Source: Alviniconcha marisindica | Taxonomy: Eukaryota; Mollusca; Gastropoda; Provannidae | Assembly (NCBI GenBank): GCA_018857735.1 | Contig: JABMCL010001895.1 | Coordinates: 282,501 to 346,500 of the forward strand | Direction: 5' to 3' | Length of the DNA stretch: 64,000 nucleotides | In this document: positions 36,101 through 44,931 of the stretch, one piece after another | Numbering within the stretch: position 1 is the stretch's first letter | How the letters are laid out: every line of letters starts with the position of its first letter | The notes under the pieces: model-generated | What the model was told of the DNA's origin: nothing | What the model saw: only the letters and a program-made list of their open reading frames with translations | Databases searched by the model: none | Program-made: the position numbers and the translations under genes

Positions 36101-39100
36101 GATGGATGGGTGATGATGCCACAGACCTCAGTCTTGACTGGATTATCTTTGGAGCGTGTCTCAGGAGTGACGACGAGGATGGAAGGGCAAGGTATTCCAC
36201 CTTTTGATCCAAGATGCTCAAGTTCAAGCACTCGCTCTCGGGAAATGTTCCACCATCCGTGCCCTCTTCTGACTGAGCTGAACTGCCTGGGCTTTCTTCT
36301 CTGAGGTCAAACCTGGACTCTGATGACCTCACAAACCCTGCTGACACATCCAAATGTGTGCCGGGTGACCCCATGTCCACGTCCTGGAAGGTCAGCTGCC
36401 GCTGGACTGTGCTGGAGCTGGAGAAGCTGTCATCAGAGTCCGACAGGAAAGAGCTCAGGCTGTCCACCACCACCTCCATGGCACCACCAGATGTACAAGA
36501 GCTGGGGATCCCATCCGTGTCCATTTCAGAGTTCTGACTGAACGGGGTGACATCCGTGAGACTTGAAGTCAGGCTGGGAAATGCAGGGGAATTCTCCTCA
36601 GTATACAACTCCACAAACTTGGTGTACTCCGCCATGTAGGTGTGTGGCTCAGAAGGCACAGTGGGGTTTGCAGACTGGTTGGAGTTTTGACAGGCTGTCA
36701 TGCCTTCATTCTCCACCGGCTGGTGCTGAGAAGCAGCTCTGCCCACCTCTTTTTCCACTGCCAGCAACAGGTCTTTGAGAACGCAGCCCACAATATCAAG
36801 AGACTCAGGCTCTGCCTCGCTCTCTTTGGCCAACAGGTCTGTTCCAATGGTGTCAGCCAATGATGCTCCATCAGTTTCACCACAGGAGACTGTGTGACAA
36901 TTGCTGGCTGGTGATTCTGTTCCTGTGCGATGCTTGTCCTCTGGTGATTCTGTTCCTGTGTGATGCTTGTCTGGTGATTCTGTTCCTGTGTGACACTTGT
37001 CTGGTGATTCTGCTTCTGCGTGATGCTTGTCTGGCAATTCTGTTCCCACACAACGCTTCTGGCCTGGTGATTCTGTTCCTGAACTGATGCCTTCATCGGA
37101 CAACAAACTAGAACTGGACTCCACAGAACCAAGAGACTCTGATTTATCTCCCCACTTATTAGAGGCACAGGCATCTTCTGCGTCCTCTTTGACACTGACG
37201 GAGGAGGGACCTTTCATTTTTGAGTCTGTCTCACAGGAAACATCTTGATCACTGTGTTGTGTAGCATCCTCACACTCAATCAACAAGCTGATATCGGGTG
37301 AAGCAACTGGACTCTCGCTCTGTGAAAAGCCAGAGGGTGAGGGAGAAGCACCCATGCTATGGGGTGGCAATTCAGAAATGGTCGGCAGGGACATGCTGTT
37401 GGCCGACATTTTGATTTCTGGGCAGGATTGGGAGGTGACTGGAAGAAGTTCGCTGACAGTTTCCATCTGAGGCAACCTCACAATTGGCGAGACCGGTAGA
37501 GAGCAAAAGAGGGCAACATCTTCACCCTGAAACAACCAGCAATGAAAATCAGGCTTGAGCTAGTCATTCCTGAACTTGTGATTCTCAATAACAGAAGAAA
37601 ACTTATCAAGAATATTATATAATTTTAATGTATCAAACAGCTTCACAGCAATACTGTCATTAGTGTCAACAGTCCAATGCTATAAAATGACTGAGACTTT
37701 GCTTTATCTTAGTTAAGACTAAGAGAACAGTGCAAAATCAATGTCGTTAAAAATAGTGAAGAGCAAACTGTCAAACATAACTAAGTTATTTATCATTGCA
37801 AGTATGCAACAATGAACAAATTCTGCAACTCTGCTTCAGTTTGTACACCAGGTTAATCACATTTTATGTTATTTAACACTGTTCAAGCGAAACTTGAAGC
37901 CACTTATGATGCCTGATGTAATCAAGATTTACATGATATGGTCAAAGGTTATGGCACAATCATGCTGATTTGAATAATACTCACGGCCTTTGAAGTGGGT
38001 GCTGATGTTTTCACATCACCCTGCCTGGCCACCTCACTCTTCTCAAGAACTTGTTTCTGAAAGCAGAAGTGTACATTAGTAAATGTACCACATATATGTA
38101 TGCATGTACACACACACACACATTATGCAAACACATGCAAACTTGTACCAGTAGAAAAGCCCTTGGAAAGGAAATGTTCAAATTAAATGTTTAGCTAAAA
38201 ACAAATACTGACTTTCATGTTAAACCACAAACATTGTATTGTACACAATCTCTAGGCAGTTTGTGAGCATATTATTATTAATAAAACATTACAATCAGCA
38301 AAGTTAGGGGGAAATAAATCAAGCAAGGCTATGAGTGTGACAGAATAAACTCAGCTGTTACAGTGCTAGTTACAACTGTTACTTTGTCCTTGAGTAATTT
38401 GCCACATGACCCTCATTCATTATGCATACTACATAGTGACAGTCATACTGTACTTATTTCTGTAGCTTAGTTATAAACAATTCTGATTCAATGTAGATTC
38501 CAAGAAAGAAAAAAAGGAAATGCACACACACACAAAAAGCAACAACCACCAAAAAACAACAACGATAGTCCCTTGATATAAACAAACCAAAAAATAAACA
38601 AATGAACCACATCAAAAAACAAAAACAAAAAAAGTTTTTAAAAAAGGAAGTGAAATGTCTGGAGTTACCCTCAATGGTGTCTCTCTTGCTGTACTCCTAG
38701 GTGGGGTTAAAAATGATTCATTTATTCCACCGGTTTGTCTGGAAAAGAACACAAGCATGATAAAATTAAAGGAAACAACCTTCAGTTCAAAAAAACAAAA
38801 CTAGTAATACTAGCCTGCCTCTCATACGAGAGAAAGTATGATACAGAATCAAACAAAAGGATACTTGGAATTTTTGATAAATTTCATCTTCCATGAATTA
38901 TTTCTGTTTACCTGCTAAAACTCAGAGGTTCATATTTTCATAGGAACTTTCTAATCATGCAGAGCCAGATGAAATTTTGCATGTACAACTGTTTAAAAAT
39001 TTGCTTGTATGTCTGGCATGTCAATGTGACCTTCATTTTGCAGACTGTGTTGTGCCAGGGTGGAGACTGGTGTGGTGACAGAAATTTTATTTTAAAAAGA

Positions 39101-40674
39101 GGAAGAAGCATGACCGGTTATTGGGGCGGAAGCACGATGGAAACCCAGGCACATTATTAGGCCTAGGCAATGTTGACTGTATTGGCTGACTGAGAATTGG
39201 TACCAGAACAAAAAAAGTATTGCCATCACTGATAGTCTCAACAGTCTAGTGGAGGCTCTGAACATGTACGTGTGGCCAGCTCATGCAACTGCTACCCTGC
39301 TGACGACCAAGCTCTTTGGCTGCTGACATTGACAAGAACTGGAAAAGATGACACCACTGATCACCAGAACCTGAAATACTGTGTCGCAGCAAATGCCCAA
39401 AACAAGAAGAGGCAATATCCACTTTTAGCCCTGTTGGTTCACTGTCTTCAAATGGTTTGAGGATGTGTGTGTGTGTGCGTGTGCTTGTGTATAGCACTGG
39501 CATAATACGGAATGAACTGATGTAGTGCATACTTCAAGTTCATTCTGTATACACACACACACACTCAGTCACACACACACATTCTCATACCATTTGAGGA
39601 CCATGAACCGATGGGGCTAAAAGTGGACAGTGCCCAAGAAGAAAGTTTCACCAAGACTGCAGCCAACAAACCTGTGCAGCACGCCTTCAGGTGCCCATGA
39701 ACGCCACTTTCCTCCAGGCTTCACAACACTCTGTTTGGGCTGGAGGCCAACTCTGGTTGGGTCTGTGCCGTATGCAGTCTGTCGGTTGACTTCAGAAAAT
39801 GGAGTTCTTGGGGTGCCAGTATCCAGCATGCCAGCTTTTCTCACCAGCATCTGAAGATCAAATAAAAAGTGAACACAACAGTTATAATAATAATGAAGAC
39901 TTAGAGCGCCTAACCCACACAGGCCCTAAGCGCTTACACGTTCTTCACAAATACATATTGTCATAATTCAATGCATGCAACATGAATGCTCACACACACA
40001 CACAGTTCCTAAGAAAACATACTAAAACTTTGCACAGAGGTGTTCTGATAATTTTCATTGTTTCACCTTAAGACTACACACACACATGCGCACACACATA
40101 CACAGAGTTCCTAAGAAAACATGCTAAAACTTTGCACAGTGGTGTTCTGATACTTTTCATTGTTTCACCTGCAGACCAGTGGTCATCAAGTACCAAAGGG
40201 ACTTTTCAACATCTCCCATGATCACAAAGACATCACCTCAGTGATATAATATTCCTGTCAGTGTCACAGTCAGTTACTGTTTAGTGTAGCAGTAACTGAG
40301 GAACTGATGTGCAGTTTTTTGTTTGTCATGGCACCATTACTCATTTACTGGCATTAGTTTTAAAGTTAATGTGTGCAGTGTCAATTATCATGGGTGGCTG
40401 TAGTGTAATGCATTTTTTCAAGACCCTGCGTTTGGTGTAAACATAAGTTCCTATACTGTTATAGTGTTTGTGACCCCTGTAGACTCAAATCAAAAACTCT
40501 ATTGTTAGTTGTATGTTACATAACTTACAACAACGAAACACTAAATGAAATGATGAAGACTAAGTCTAAGACTAGCACAAGTTAGTAAGAGTTGTTTACA
40601 ATTGTAAAACTTTTTATTTTTTTATTTTTTGTCAGTACCTGGTGTTCCTGGTTTTCCTTGTCCTGCTCCATCAT
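21096..40674 (-). CDS. SPAG5: SPAG5/astrin-like mitotic spindle coiled-coil protein, complete CDS of 22 exons
   Basis: Twenty-two coding exons (listed one by one below) join with consistent phases into 1,812 residues. The start Met-Met-Glu-Gln-Asp has an in-frame TAG just upstream in the same exon. Order: a short Thr-Pro-rich N-terminus (TPRTPF, SFLTPPRS), a 672-residue disordered acidic Ser/Thr-rich exon, coiled coil from about residue 792 to 1,336, a second disordered Ser-rich segment (1,337-1,580), then coiled coil to the end. That plan, the RKSFVSKILGAV patch in the second loop and the C-terminal ENWKKAEDEVYRLDELVENI segment match what I recall of vertebrate SPAG5 (about 1,190 residues). 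SPAG5/astrin acts with kinastrin at kinetochore-microtubule junctions and spindle poles. The name rests on architecture and short patches, since long coiled coils diverge fast. Introns carry several minisatellites that copy exon edges. Confidence 0.78.
21771..22004. repeat. 78-bp tandem repeat copying the SPAG5 exon 21 donor
   Basis: Three units start at 21,771, 21,849 and 21,927; a fourth start at 22,005 is the exon itself. Each unit holds about 34 bases of exon end, the donor and intron sequence. The donor copies are GTGAGT at 21,829 and a GC version at 21,907. Confidence 0.95.
21985..22065 (-). CDS. SPAG5: SPAG5-like exon 21
   Basis: Acceptor CCTCAG; 27 codons holding DENWKKAEDEVYRLDELVEN, the patch most like vertebrate astrin; donor CAG|GTGAGT, phase 0. 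Its 3' end and donor are repeated downstream in 78-bp units. Confidence 0.85.
22749..22823 (-). CDS. SPAG5: SPAG5-like exon 20
   Basis: Acceptor ATTGCAG; 25 codons NQQLTARLEEERDHYEELGS then Lys-Ala-Ala-Arg-Arg; donor AGG|GTAAGT, phase 0. Confidence 0.84.
22990..23527. repeat. 36-bp minisatellite in SPAG5 intron 19
   Basis: About 15 copies of a unit such as CCCATGTTTTCACACTTGTT then CCTGACCAGGGACATG. The unit is a multiple of three and free of stops in several frames, which produces long false frames on both strands (12-residue periodicity). Confidence 0.95.
23863..24042 (-). CDS. SPAG5: SPAG5-like exon 19
   Basis: Acceptor TTTTCAG; coiled coil RLSAEVKRLEAQLAMEREEK; the donor AAG|GTTCCC is weak, phase 0. 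Confidence 0.82.
24616..24796 (-). CDS. SPAG5: SPAG5-like exon 18
   Basis: Acceptor GTTCCAG; coiled coil RERTDILEERLERNSAQLNI; donor AAG|GTAAGC, phase 0. Confidence 0.86.
25112..25935 (-). CDS. SPAG5: SPAG5-like exon 17, second disordered segment
   Basis: Acceptor TTTGCAG; 274 codons. Begins EVPGLSVAESQ, includes the basic patch SKRQSRKSFVSKILGAV, a Ser/Pro-rich stretch, and ends in helix VFSDIVRLASILDRATQLSL. Donor GAAAA|GTAAGT, phase 2. Confidence 0.87.
26421..26589 (-). CDS. SPAG5: SPAG5-like exon 16
   Basis: Acceptor TTGGCAG; coiled coil with SAAKEEHNRAESAAMATAND; donor CAG|GTAAGG, phase 0. Confidence 0.85.
26605..26805. repeat. Roughly 45-bp tandem repeat upstream of SPAG5 exon 16
   Basis: About five units with ACCCTTGGTTTCTTGAAGCT and ATGATATAATAT; begins just outside the exon 16 acceptor. 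Confidence 0.85.
27070..27245 (-). CDS. SPAG5: SPAG5-like exon 15
   Basis: Acceptor GTTGCAG; FYKESNAFLEAERSVYVQSL start; donor CTGAT|GTGAGT, phase 2. Confidence 0.85.
27960..28155 (-). CDS. SPAG5: SPAG5-like exon 14
   Basis: Acceptor GTGGCAG; coiled coil with LDSRELDIDHLEKDLYECRN; donor CAG|GTGAGA, phase 0. A diverged copy of its 5' edge lies at 28,240-28,290. Confidence 0.85.
28240..28290 (-). repeat. Diverged copy of the SPAG5 exon 14 acceptor and start
   Basis: On the minus strand TGTCACAG|CATGGAGTTTGGTGTGGAA resembles the true exon start GGCAG|CATGGAGCTTGGAGTGGAG, and is followed by CAAG|GTAATT, so it looks like a 24-base pseudo-exon. Confidence 0.6.
28619..28681 (-). CDS. SPAG5: SPAG5-like exon 13
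   Basis: Acceptor TTTCAG; 21 codons, YEKLHVLSHKMKKIYEDKLE; donor AAAA|GTGAGT, phase 2. Confidence 0.82.
29594..29741 (-). CDS. SPAG5: SPAG5-like exon 12
   Basis: Acceptor TGTACAG; coiled coil with SKEALARRVKELEDTLSAVQ; donor TTTGT|GTGAGT, phase 2. Confidence 0.84.
30061..30317. repeat. About 130-bp tandem duplication in a SPAG5 intron
   Basis: Two close copies of GATGGGGGCAGTC...GGAGAAGGGCTG, with a third worn copy from about 29,875. Confidence 0.85.
30369..30462 (-). CDS. SPAG5: SPAG5-like exon 11
   Basis: Acceptor GTTGCAG; LEKLYSASSSDLLTATGRMV then ELNAELFAARK; donor AAAAG|GTACAA, phase 1. Confidence 0.83.
30805..31360. repeat. 24-bp minisatellite seeded on the SPAG5 exon 10 donor
   Basis: About 23 units of CAGGTTACTAAAGCCCACCT + CAGA on the plus strand. 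On the minus strand the unit reads as eight codons (SNLSEVGF or SNLFQIGF) in frame with exon 10. SEV-type units contain GAG|GTGGGC, the donor used by exon 10. Confidence 0.95.
31351..31482 (-). CDS. SPAG5: SPAG5-like exon 10
   Basis: Acceptor GTTGCAG; 44 codons of coiled coil ending NNSNLSE; first usable donor GAG|GTGGGC, phase 0. The last 24 bases seed a tandem array whose copies repeat this donor, so the true 3' end could lie further left, up to about 30,961 in the same open frame. Confidence 0.75.
31669..31842. repeat. Long inverted repeat, two 83-bp arms
   Basis: The left arm 31,669-31,751 and right arm 31,760-31,842 are near-perfect reverse complements (only a few mismatches) around the spacer AACATATC. 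It lies in SPAG5 intron 9. It could be a foldback transposon or a recent inverted duplication. Confidence 0.95.
32422..32514 (-). CDS. SPAG5: SPAG5-like exon 9
   Basis: Acceptor GATTGCAG; 31 codons EKVDSTYREIHSKILTLAKE then NCFLKDTLAKK; donor AAG|GTAAGA, phase 0. Its acceptor and first 18 bases are repeated twice upstream. Confidence 0.84.
32484..32663. repeat. 57-bp tandem repeat copying the SPAG5 exon 9 acceptor
   Basis: Three units; each holds, on the minus strand, GTGATTGCAG followed by GA(A/G)AAAGTGGACTCTAC. Acceptor copies sit 57 and 114 bases upstream of the real one. Confidence 0.95.
33170..33313 (-). CDS. SPAG5: SPAG5-like exon 8, coiled coil
   Basis: Acceptor TCGCAG; 48 codons including YRQQFEHAQQMLRENQAELS; donor CAG|GTATGG, phase 0. 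Confidence 0.85.
33849..34040 (-). CDS. SPAG5: SPAG5-like exon 7, coiled coil
   Basis: Acceptor CACACAG; 64 codons beginning RKQLEQLCSEQKNKIATLEQ; donor GAG|GTAACT, phase 0. Confidence 0.85.
34862..35087 (-). CDS. SPAG5: SPAG5-like exon 6, coiled coil
   Basis: Acceptor CAACAG; heptad-rich, starting LTSDDIRKQHPRALANQLE; the donor GAG|GTGCTG is weak but phase 0 fits both neighbours. Confidence 0.82.
35509..37526 (-). CDS. SPAG5: SPAG5-like exon 5, 2.0-kb disordered exon
   Basis: Acceptor TTTCAG|GGTGAA; 672 codons open throughout; donor CATAG|GTGAGT, phase 2. Rich in Ser, Thr, Glu and Asp. It carries a 12-13-residue coding minisatellite (ESPDKHHTGT-type, at 36,893-37,085) and, near its end, a ladder of Thr-x-Thr motifs with LSP spacers. 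Confidence 0.88.
36893..37085 (-). repeat. Coding minisatellite inside SPAG5 exon 5
   Basis: Five to six units of about 36-39 bases coding ESPDKHHTGT-like repeats, in frame throughout. Confidence 0.88.
37985..38056 (-). CDS. SPAG5: SPAG5-like exon 4
   Basis: Acceptor TTTCAG; 24 codons, KQVLEKSEVARQGDVKTSAP then Thr-Ser-Lys-Ala; donor GCC|GTGAGT, phase 0. Confidence 0.75.
38669..38738 (-). CDS. SPAG5: SPAG5-like exon 3
   Basis: Acceptor TTCCAG; encodes GGINESFLTPPRSTARETPL, with three Thr-Pro or Ser/Thr phosphosite-like positions; donor AGG|GTAACT, phase 0. Confidence 0.78.
39672..39850 (-). CDS. SPAG5: SPAG5-like exon 2
   Basis: Acceptor CTTCAG; encodes a basic Thr-Pro segment with GTPRTPFSEVNRQ; donor CACAG|GTTTGT, phase 2. 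Confidence 0.8.
39882..39985. repeat. Dispersed repeat with AGAGCGCCTAACCC motif
   Basis: AATAATGAAGACTTAGAGCG then CCTAACCC...GGCCCTAAGCGC recurs at 28,346-28,440 (AATAATGAGTACTTAGAGCA). This resembles a class of invertebrate interspersed repeats; the family was not identified. Confidence 0.5.
39995..40168. repeat. Tandem duplication, about 90-110 bp
   Basis: Two copies of CAGTTCCTAAGAAAACAT...TTTTCATTGTTTCACCT, separated by CA-rich sequence, in SPAG5 intron 1. Confidence 0.85.
40639..40674 (-). CDS. SPAG5: SPAG5-like coding exon 1
   Basis: The exon starts at 40,699 after TTTCAG; translation starts at the first of two adjacent ATGs. A five-codon upstream frame (Met-Gln-Lys-Phe-Pro-stop) lies in the same frame. 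Donor CAG|GTACTG, phase 0. Confidence 0.72.
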
Positions 40675-42106
40675 TCCCTACGGGAACTTTTGCATGCTCC
40701 TGAAATTAGCGAAAAAGACAAATGCTGATCAGATCAGATGACGTCCAACTCCAAGTTAATATTGTTAAATCTTCTCATCAGCTGGACCATTAAAAAACCC
40801 ATAAAGAAAGTAAACAATGCAGTTGGCTTCTTGGACCTGGGGAAAAAACAAAAATCAATCAATGTAAAGACTATACTATGTAGTGTAAATGAAAGAAATG
40901 ATTCATGAATGAATGCCAGATTGACTGATGTGAGCTGCCTTTTCTCAGAAACCCCACTTGGAGGGGTATAATTTATAATATAATTTAATATGTTACCACA
41001 AAATTAGTAGTAAATATATGATTAACCATAATTAATTTGAAAACACTTACACTGGCAAGCACTTGGACTCACTGCTGACATTGGAGACTAAACTAGAAAG
41101 ATTGTGGAAGTTCAACTTTAAAGCTGGTACAGCTAACACAGTATCACTAACAGTATACCATAATTACCAATTACCATCTACTGGGAACTATGACTATTGA
41201 ATAATCTGTATCTGTATGAGAACACTTTCATTCAATAGTTTCATTGACATTGTTTCAATGTGTTAGAACTTAGAGACATTTAACTTTATACTAAAAGCAC
41301 ATCAATCTTATTCTTAGACCACCAAATGTGGAAAACACTGTACATAGAGCTTACTTTGAGCTCCAAGTCCAATGGCAATGTCTCATTGATTATTGATAAT
41401 TATGATATGATGATTTTTGTTTTTTGTTTTTTTGTTTAAGTATCTCACTCTCAGCAAACTGCAAAGTGTAATGACTAATGTTTAATCTAATTTATGATCA
41501 TAAATCAATTATAATTCATGTCCATAATTTTGGGGTTTATGGTGTAACTATAAAAATACATCACTTATAAAATTGCAAATACATCACATTAGACTGGGAG
41601 CCGTGGATGAATCCATGTAACAGGATAGTGCTTTAGTACAACAGTATTAGTAGCAAGGATTCTGACTTCCGTGGTCAGTGTCACAGTGAATACACCATTA
41701 CACACACTTTACAAAAGTAACTCAATAAACATTACTCTGAAATTGTACATATTATCATAACAATTAAATTAACACAGTCATACCAATTACGATATATGAT
41801 GTAGTGTAGTCTATTAAAAAATATTACCCATGGATGTATTGATCAACTGTCACAGTGTCAGACTACGAGTAGGAAGTCGGATGTAAAGTCTGACATTGGA
41901 AGAAGAAGAAGAAGAAAGAACAAGAAGAAGTGGCTAAATCAATGTACTGTCAAATAAATTATAAGCTATAAATTGTAATGAACCTTTGTCCCTGACGCTA
42001 CAGTCTGGTTCTGGCACTCACTCAGTCAGTGTACAGCACTTTTACTGTTCTACTTTTCGTGCGAAATCGAGATCAATCTGAAGCTCAAGAACAAGCGTCA
42101 GCCGAC

Positions 42107-42119
42107 ACGGCCTAGCAAC
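42107..42119 (+). promoter_or_regulatory. X-box-like RFX site
   Basis: ACGGCCTAGCAAC against the RFX consensus GTNRCC-N-RGYAAC: the right half matches fully, the left half at four of six. RFX factors drive ciliary genes in animals, which would suit TMEM17. About 465 bp before the ATG; speculative. Confidence 0.3.
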
Positions 42120-42560
42120 ACAACTGCCAGCAATTAGACTCTACCTAAACAATGCATCCGCTTTGAATTGCTAGTACAGTACATGCGCGAACAACTGCTA
42201 AATCACGAAAACTCACTGAAATCTTGTACCAATGAAGAAACAACGAGGGTTTGCAATTATTTAGACAGAAATGGTCGAATATTTTCGTTACACAAAGCTA
42301 ACGCAGTCATTCGAAGTTAGCTCCTTTGTGTTCATTGGCTAAATTGTGGCTTCCGTTCTAAAATTGCACAAAATGAACAGACATTTTTATATTGATAAAA
42401 GGATATCTGGCAGAGACATTTAGATGAAAATAAATAATCTGTGCTTATGAAAAATCATAGTGTCAATAATTATCCTTGTGTGAAGAACTGTGTTTTGTTT
42501 CTCAGATACTGCACACAGTACAACCGTTTGGAGATGGACACAGACGGTCGCTTTAGCTTT

Positions 42561-42570
42561 GTCACGTGAC
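42561..42570. promoter_or_regulatory. Palindromic E-box GTCACGTGAC
   Basis: A perfect USF/TFE-type palindrome 15 bases before the TMEM17 ATG, so in the 5' UTR or core promoter. The motif is clear; its use is inference. Confidence 0.5.
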
Positions 42571-42584
42571 AAGAAGCGGGCACC

Positions 42585-42687
42585 ATGGACGCTACTTTGC
42601 GAAAAACGATGACTTCGGTCACAGATATGCTGTTTCCTGTCAGCAAGAATGCAAGAGATCCCCAGCAGCATCAAATGTTAAAGACAG
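42585..42687 (+). CDS. TMEM17: TMEM17 exon 1
   Basis: Met-Asp-Ala-Thr-Leu start; cytosolic N-terminus of about 34 residues; donor ACAG|GTTAAT, phase 1. Confidence 0.92.
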
Positions 42688-42954
42688 GTTAATAACCTAC
42701 ATGTTTGCTATATACTCCAGGCGCCTTGATCCTGATGTTTTTGTCCACCCTGGGCTGTAGATGATATGTTGGGGCATGTTTGATGATACTAATGATAGTG
42801 AAACACACACATGCTTGCATACATCTTAGAGCATAGAGAGCAAAAACTTTCTGTTCGTCACTGCAGGAACTGTTTTATTAGGGAGTCAGGGGGAATTGCT
42901 GAGGGAGGAATAGTGGGAGGGGTAGTTAGTCTGAAGGAAATTGTCACTGAGTTG

Positions 42955-42990
<36 letters not shown>

Positions 42991-43431
42991 CCCTTAGATT
43001 TATCTGTCATCACATTGCTTGAATCATTGTTGTTGTTTTTTCACTGTTTTCAGGAAATGAGTATGTGACAAATCTTCCACTACAGATGCTTATTTACTTC
43101 AATGTGTTCTTCTCCCCCTTGTGGTTCATCTCCAGCATCGTTATGCTGGAAGCAAAGGTACACAAACATTGTCCAAATTGGCTTTACTTAAAAGAAAGGT
43201 AAATCTGGTGATTTACTTTACTGTCACTTAAGGATTGAAGCTACCAGTCTAAAGACTGTTTTGATTTTATCTGTGCTGTCCTTTTTTGGCTTTTGAAGAT
43301 TTGTTTCTGACAGGGATTGAAAATCTGTTTTGACTTAGTTGTGTCTCTAAAAGTGCCATGAATACTAATATTATGTGAGTAAATAGAATACTGTAACTGG
43401 TTTCATTACAAAAAATAACACCACCAGCCCT

Positions 43432-43484
<53 letters not shown>

Positions 43485-44496
43485 ATAAAAGGAATCAAAC
43501 TTCAATGTTTTATTAATATTTTGACACAAAGAAAAAACAAACAAACAAACAGAAAATCAGACTTTAAACTCTTTAACTTTTTTGATGCCACCACTATAAC
43601 ATCATTTTTGTCTTGTTTCAGTTTTCTAACCTGTCACAGCTGTACCAGATAGTGCTGGTGTCAGTGTATATTGTGTACACACTGATTGAAATTGTTCGAC
43701 TCTATCTTGGCTTCATGGGAAATCTGATGGAGAGGGTGAGCCCCTTTTAAAAGTTTTCCCAACCACTTTCTTGATCTTGCATGAAAGAATCAAATAAATT
43801 GAGAATGAAAACATATTTGCTTCAAATATCACTGAACGGTCCAGCGGGTGGAGGATCAGTCTTTCTTTGGAAAACAATAAAAAAATTAATTAAAAAATGT
43901 AGAGTAGTATCATTTACTCTGCACTTGATAGTGCTTTGGATTAAATTTGAGTTTAATCGTAGTCTTACTCTTAGTTCATACATGTGGCTACAGAATAGTT
44001 ACCTCATAAACAGAACACAAGATATAAAAAAGGAAAAGTTTCAGCAAGTCTCAGTCTTAGTTTTGATCCAAAGTTAAAAGCAATCATACATTCAGTCATT
44101 ATAGCTGTGCATACATATACTATGAGATAGCTTCAAGTGGCAGCAAAAGTGGTTGAACATTCACCTGTTACAACCCTGAAAGAATGAAATTCTGTGATAT
44201 TTTCTTGTTCTTCCTCTCAGGTGCCAGAGCTGGCAGGCTTTTGGCTTCTGACCATGATTCTTCAGTTGCCCCTTATCCTCCTTCTTCTCCTCAACACTGA
44301 TGCTTTGCTGCTTCCAATGGAGCGAGCCGTTCACATCATCAAGGCCTTGTTTGTGGTCAGTGAAGTTGTTGTGGGGTATTTTGCCATCAGGGTGATGGTG
44401 AACTACCAGGTTACCAAATACCACCTGCAGCAGTTTACAGACTTGGAACAGGTGGAGGAGGACAGTTACTGGCCAGAGTCCAGATACTCTGCATAG
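42585..44496 (+). CDS. TMEM17: Transmembrane protein 17 (ciliary transition zone), complete
   Basis: Four exons: 42,585-42,687, 43,054-43,157, 43,622-43,735 and 44,221-44,496, all GT-AG, giving 198 residues, the same length as the human protein as I recall it. Four membrane segments are visible at about residues 43-66, 77-98, 111-131 and 141-164. Family marks are LQMLIYFNVFFSPLWFISSI, LIEIVRLYLGFMGNLMERVP and ELAGFWLL. TMEM17 belongs to the MKS/B9 module at the ciliary transition zone, which gates membrane proteins entering the cilium. The ATG (CACCATGG context) is the first in its exon. The gene is head-to-head with SPAG5 and tail-to-tail with CENPM. Introns carry TG and GA microsatellites. 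Confidence 0.96.
43054..43157 (+). CDS. TMEM17: TMEM17 exon 2
   Basis: Acceptor TTTTCAG; first membrane segment; donor AAG|GTACAC, phase 0. Confidence 0.95.
43622..43735 (+). CDS. TMEM17: TMEM17 exon 3
   Basis: Acceptor GTTTCAG; second membrane segment and IEIVRLYLGFMGNL; donor AGG|GTGAGC, phase 0. Confidence 0.96.
44221..44496 (+). CDS. TMEM17: TMEM17 exon 4 (last)
   Basis: Acceptor CTCTCAG; VPELAGFWLL, third and fourth membrane segments, acidic C-terminus, TAG. Confidence 0.96.
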   Translation: MPELAGFWLLTMILQLPLILLLLLNTDALLLPMERAVHIIKALFVVSEVVVGYFAIRVMVNYQVTKYHLQQFTDLEQVEEDSYWPESRYSA

Positions 44497-44925
44497 TAGT
44501 GCAGTGTGTGTGAGATTGTCGAGTATGAAGAACTGTGGTTGTGGTTGATGAAAGGTGTGTTGAATGCCTGTAACGGAAGTGCTGTAGTGTTGGAATATGT
44601 GTTTCAGAGAGAGATCTTTTGTTGAGCTCAATGTGAACTGAGTGGCTGAAATAAGACTAAGTGCTGCTGGTATAAGTCCATTTCAGAGTGAAACATTTTG
44701 GCTGAAATAAGATTGCTGCTGGTGTGAGAATGTGTGTTTCAGAGAGAAACTTTTTCTGGAGCTCAGTGTGTTGAGTGTCTGAAATAAGAGTGCTGGTAGT
44801 GTAAAAATGTGCATTTTGGACAGTAACTTTTTGTTTTGCTTACTCTGTTGTGCCTTTTCCTGTGTGGTGTTGGCCTTAGGCGTAACAATGGAGCCTGTTA
44901 TAAAGACTTACTGACCACTTAATGA

Positions 44926-44931
44926 AATAAA
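44926..44931 (+). terminator. TMEM17: TMEM17 poly(A) signal
   Basis: AATAAA 430 bases after the stop, the first on this strand; it gives a normal 3' UTR length. Confidence 0.6.

Larger units (their letters stand above)
34862..37526 (-). other. Note: SPAG5 exons 5-6 region
   Basis: The 421-base intron between exons 5 and 6 (35,088-35,508) shows only T-rich and A-rich sequence and no extra exon. Confidence 0.4.
40700..42584. other. Divergent promoter and 5' UTR region of SPAG5 and TMEM17
   Basis: No coding exon seen. SPAG5 must have a 5' non-coding exon here, because its first coding exon begins with a splice acceptor; I could not place it surely. Sequence composition becomes less A/T-rich above 42,000. 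An inverted CCAAT box (ATTGG, 42,334-42,338), an X-box-like site and an E-box lie between the two genes. Confidence 0.5.

Noticed and set aside
35656..36102. 148-residue plus-strand frame
   Set aside because: Antisense shadow of SPAG5 exon 5, whose minus frame is 672 codons and splice-bounded.
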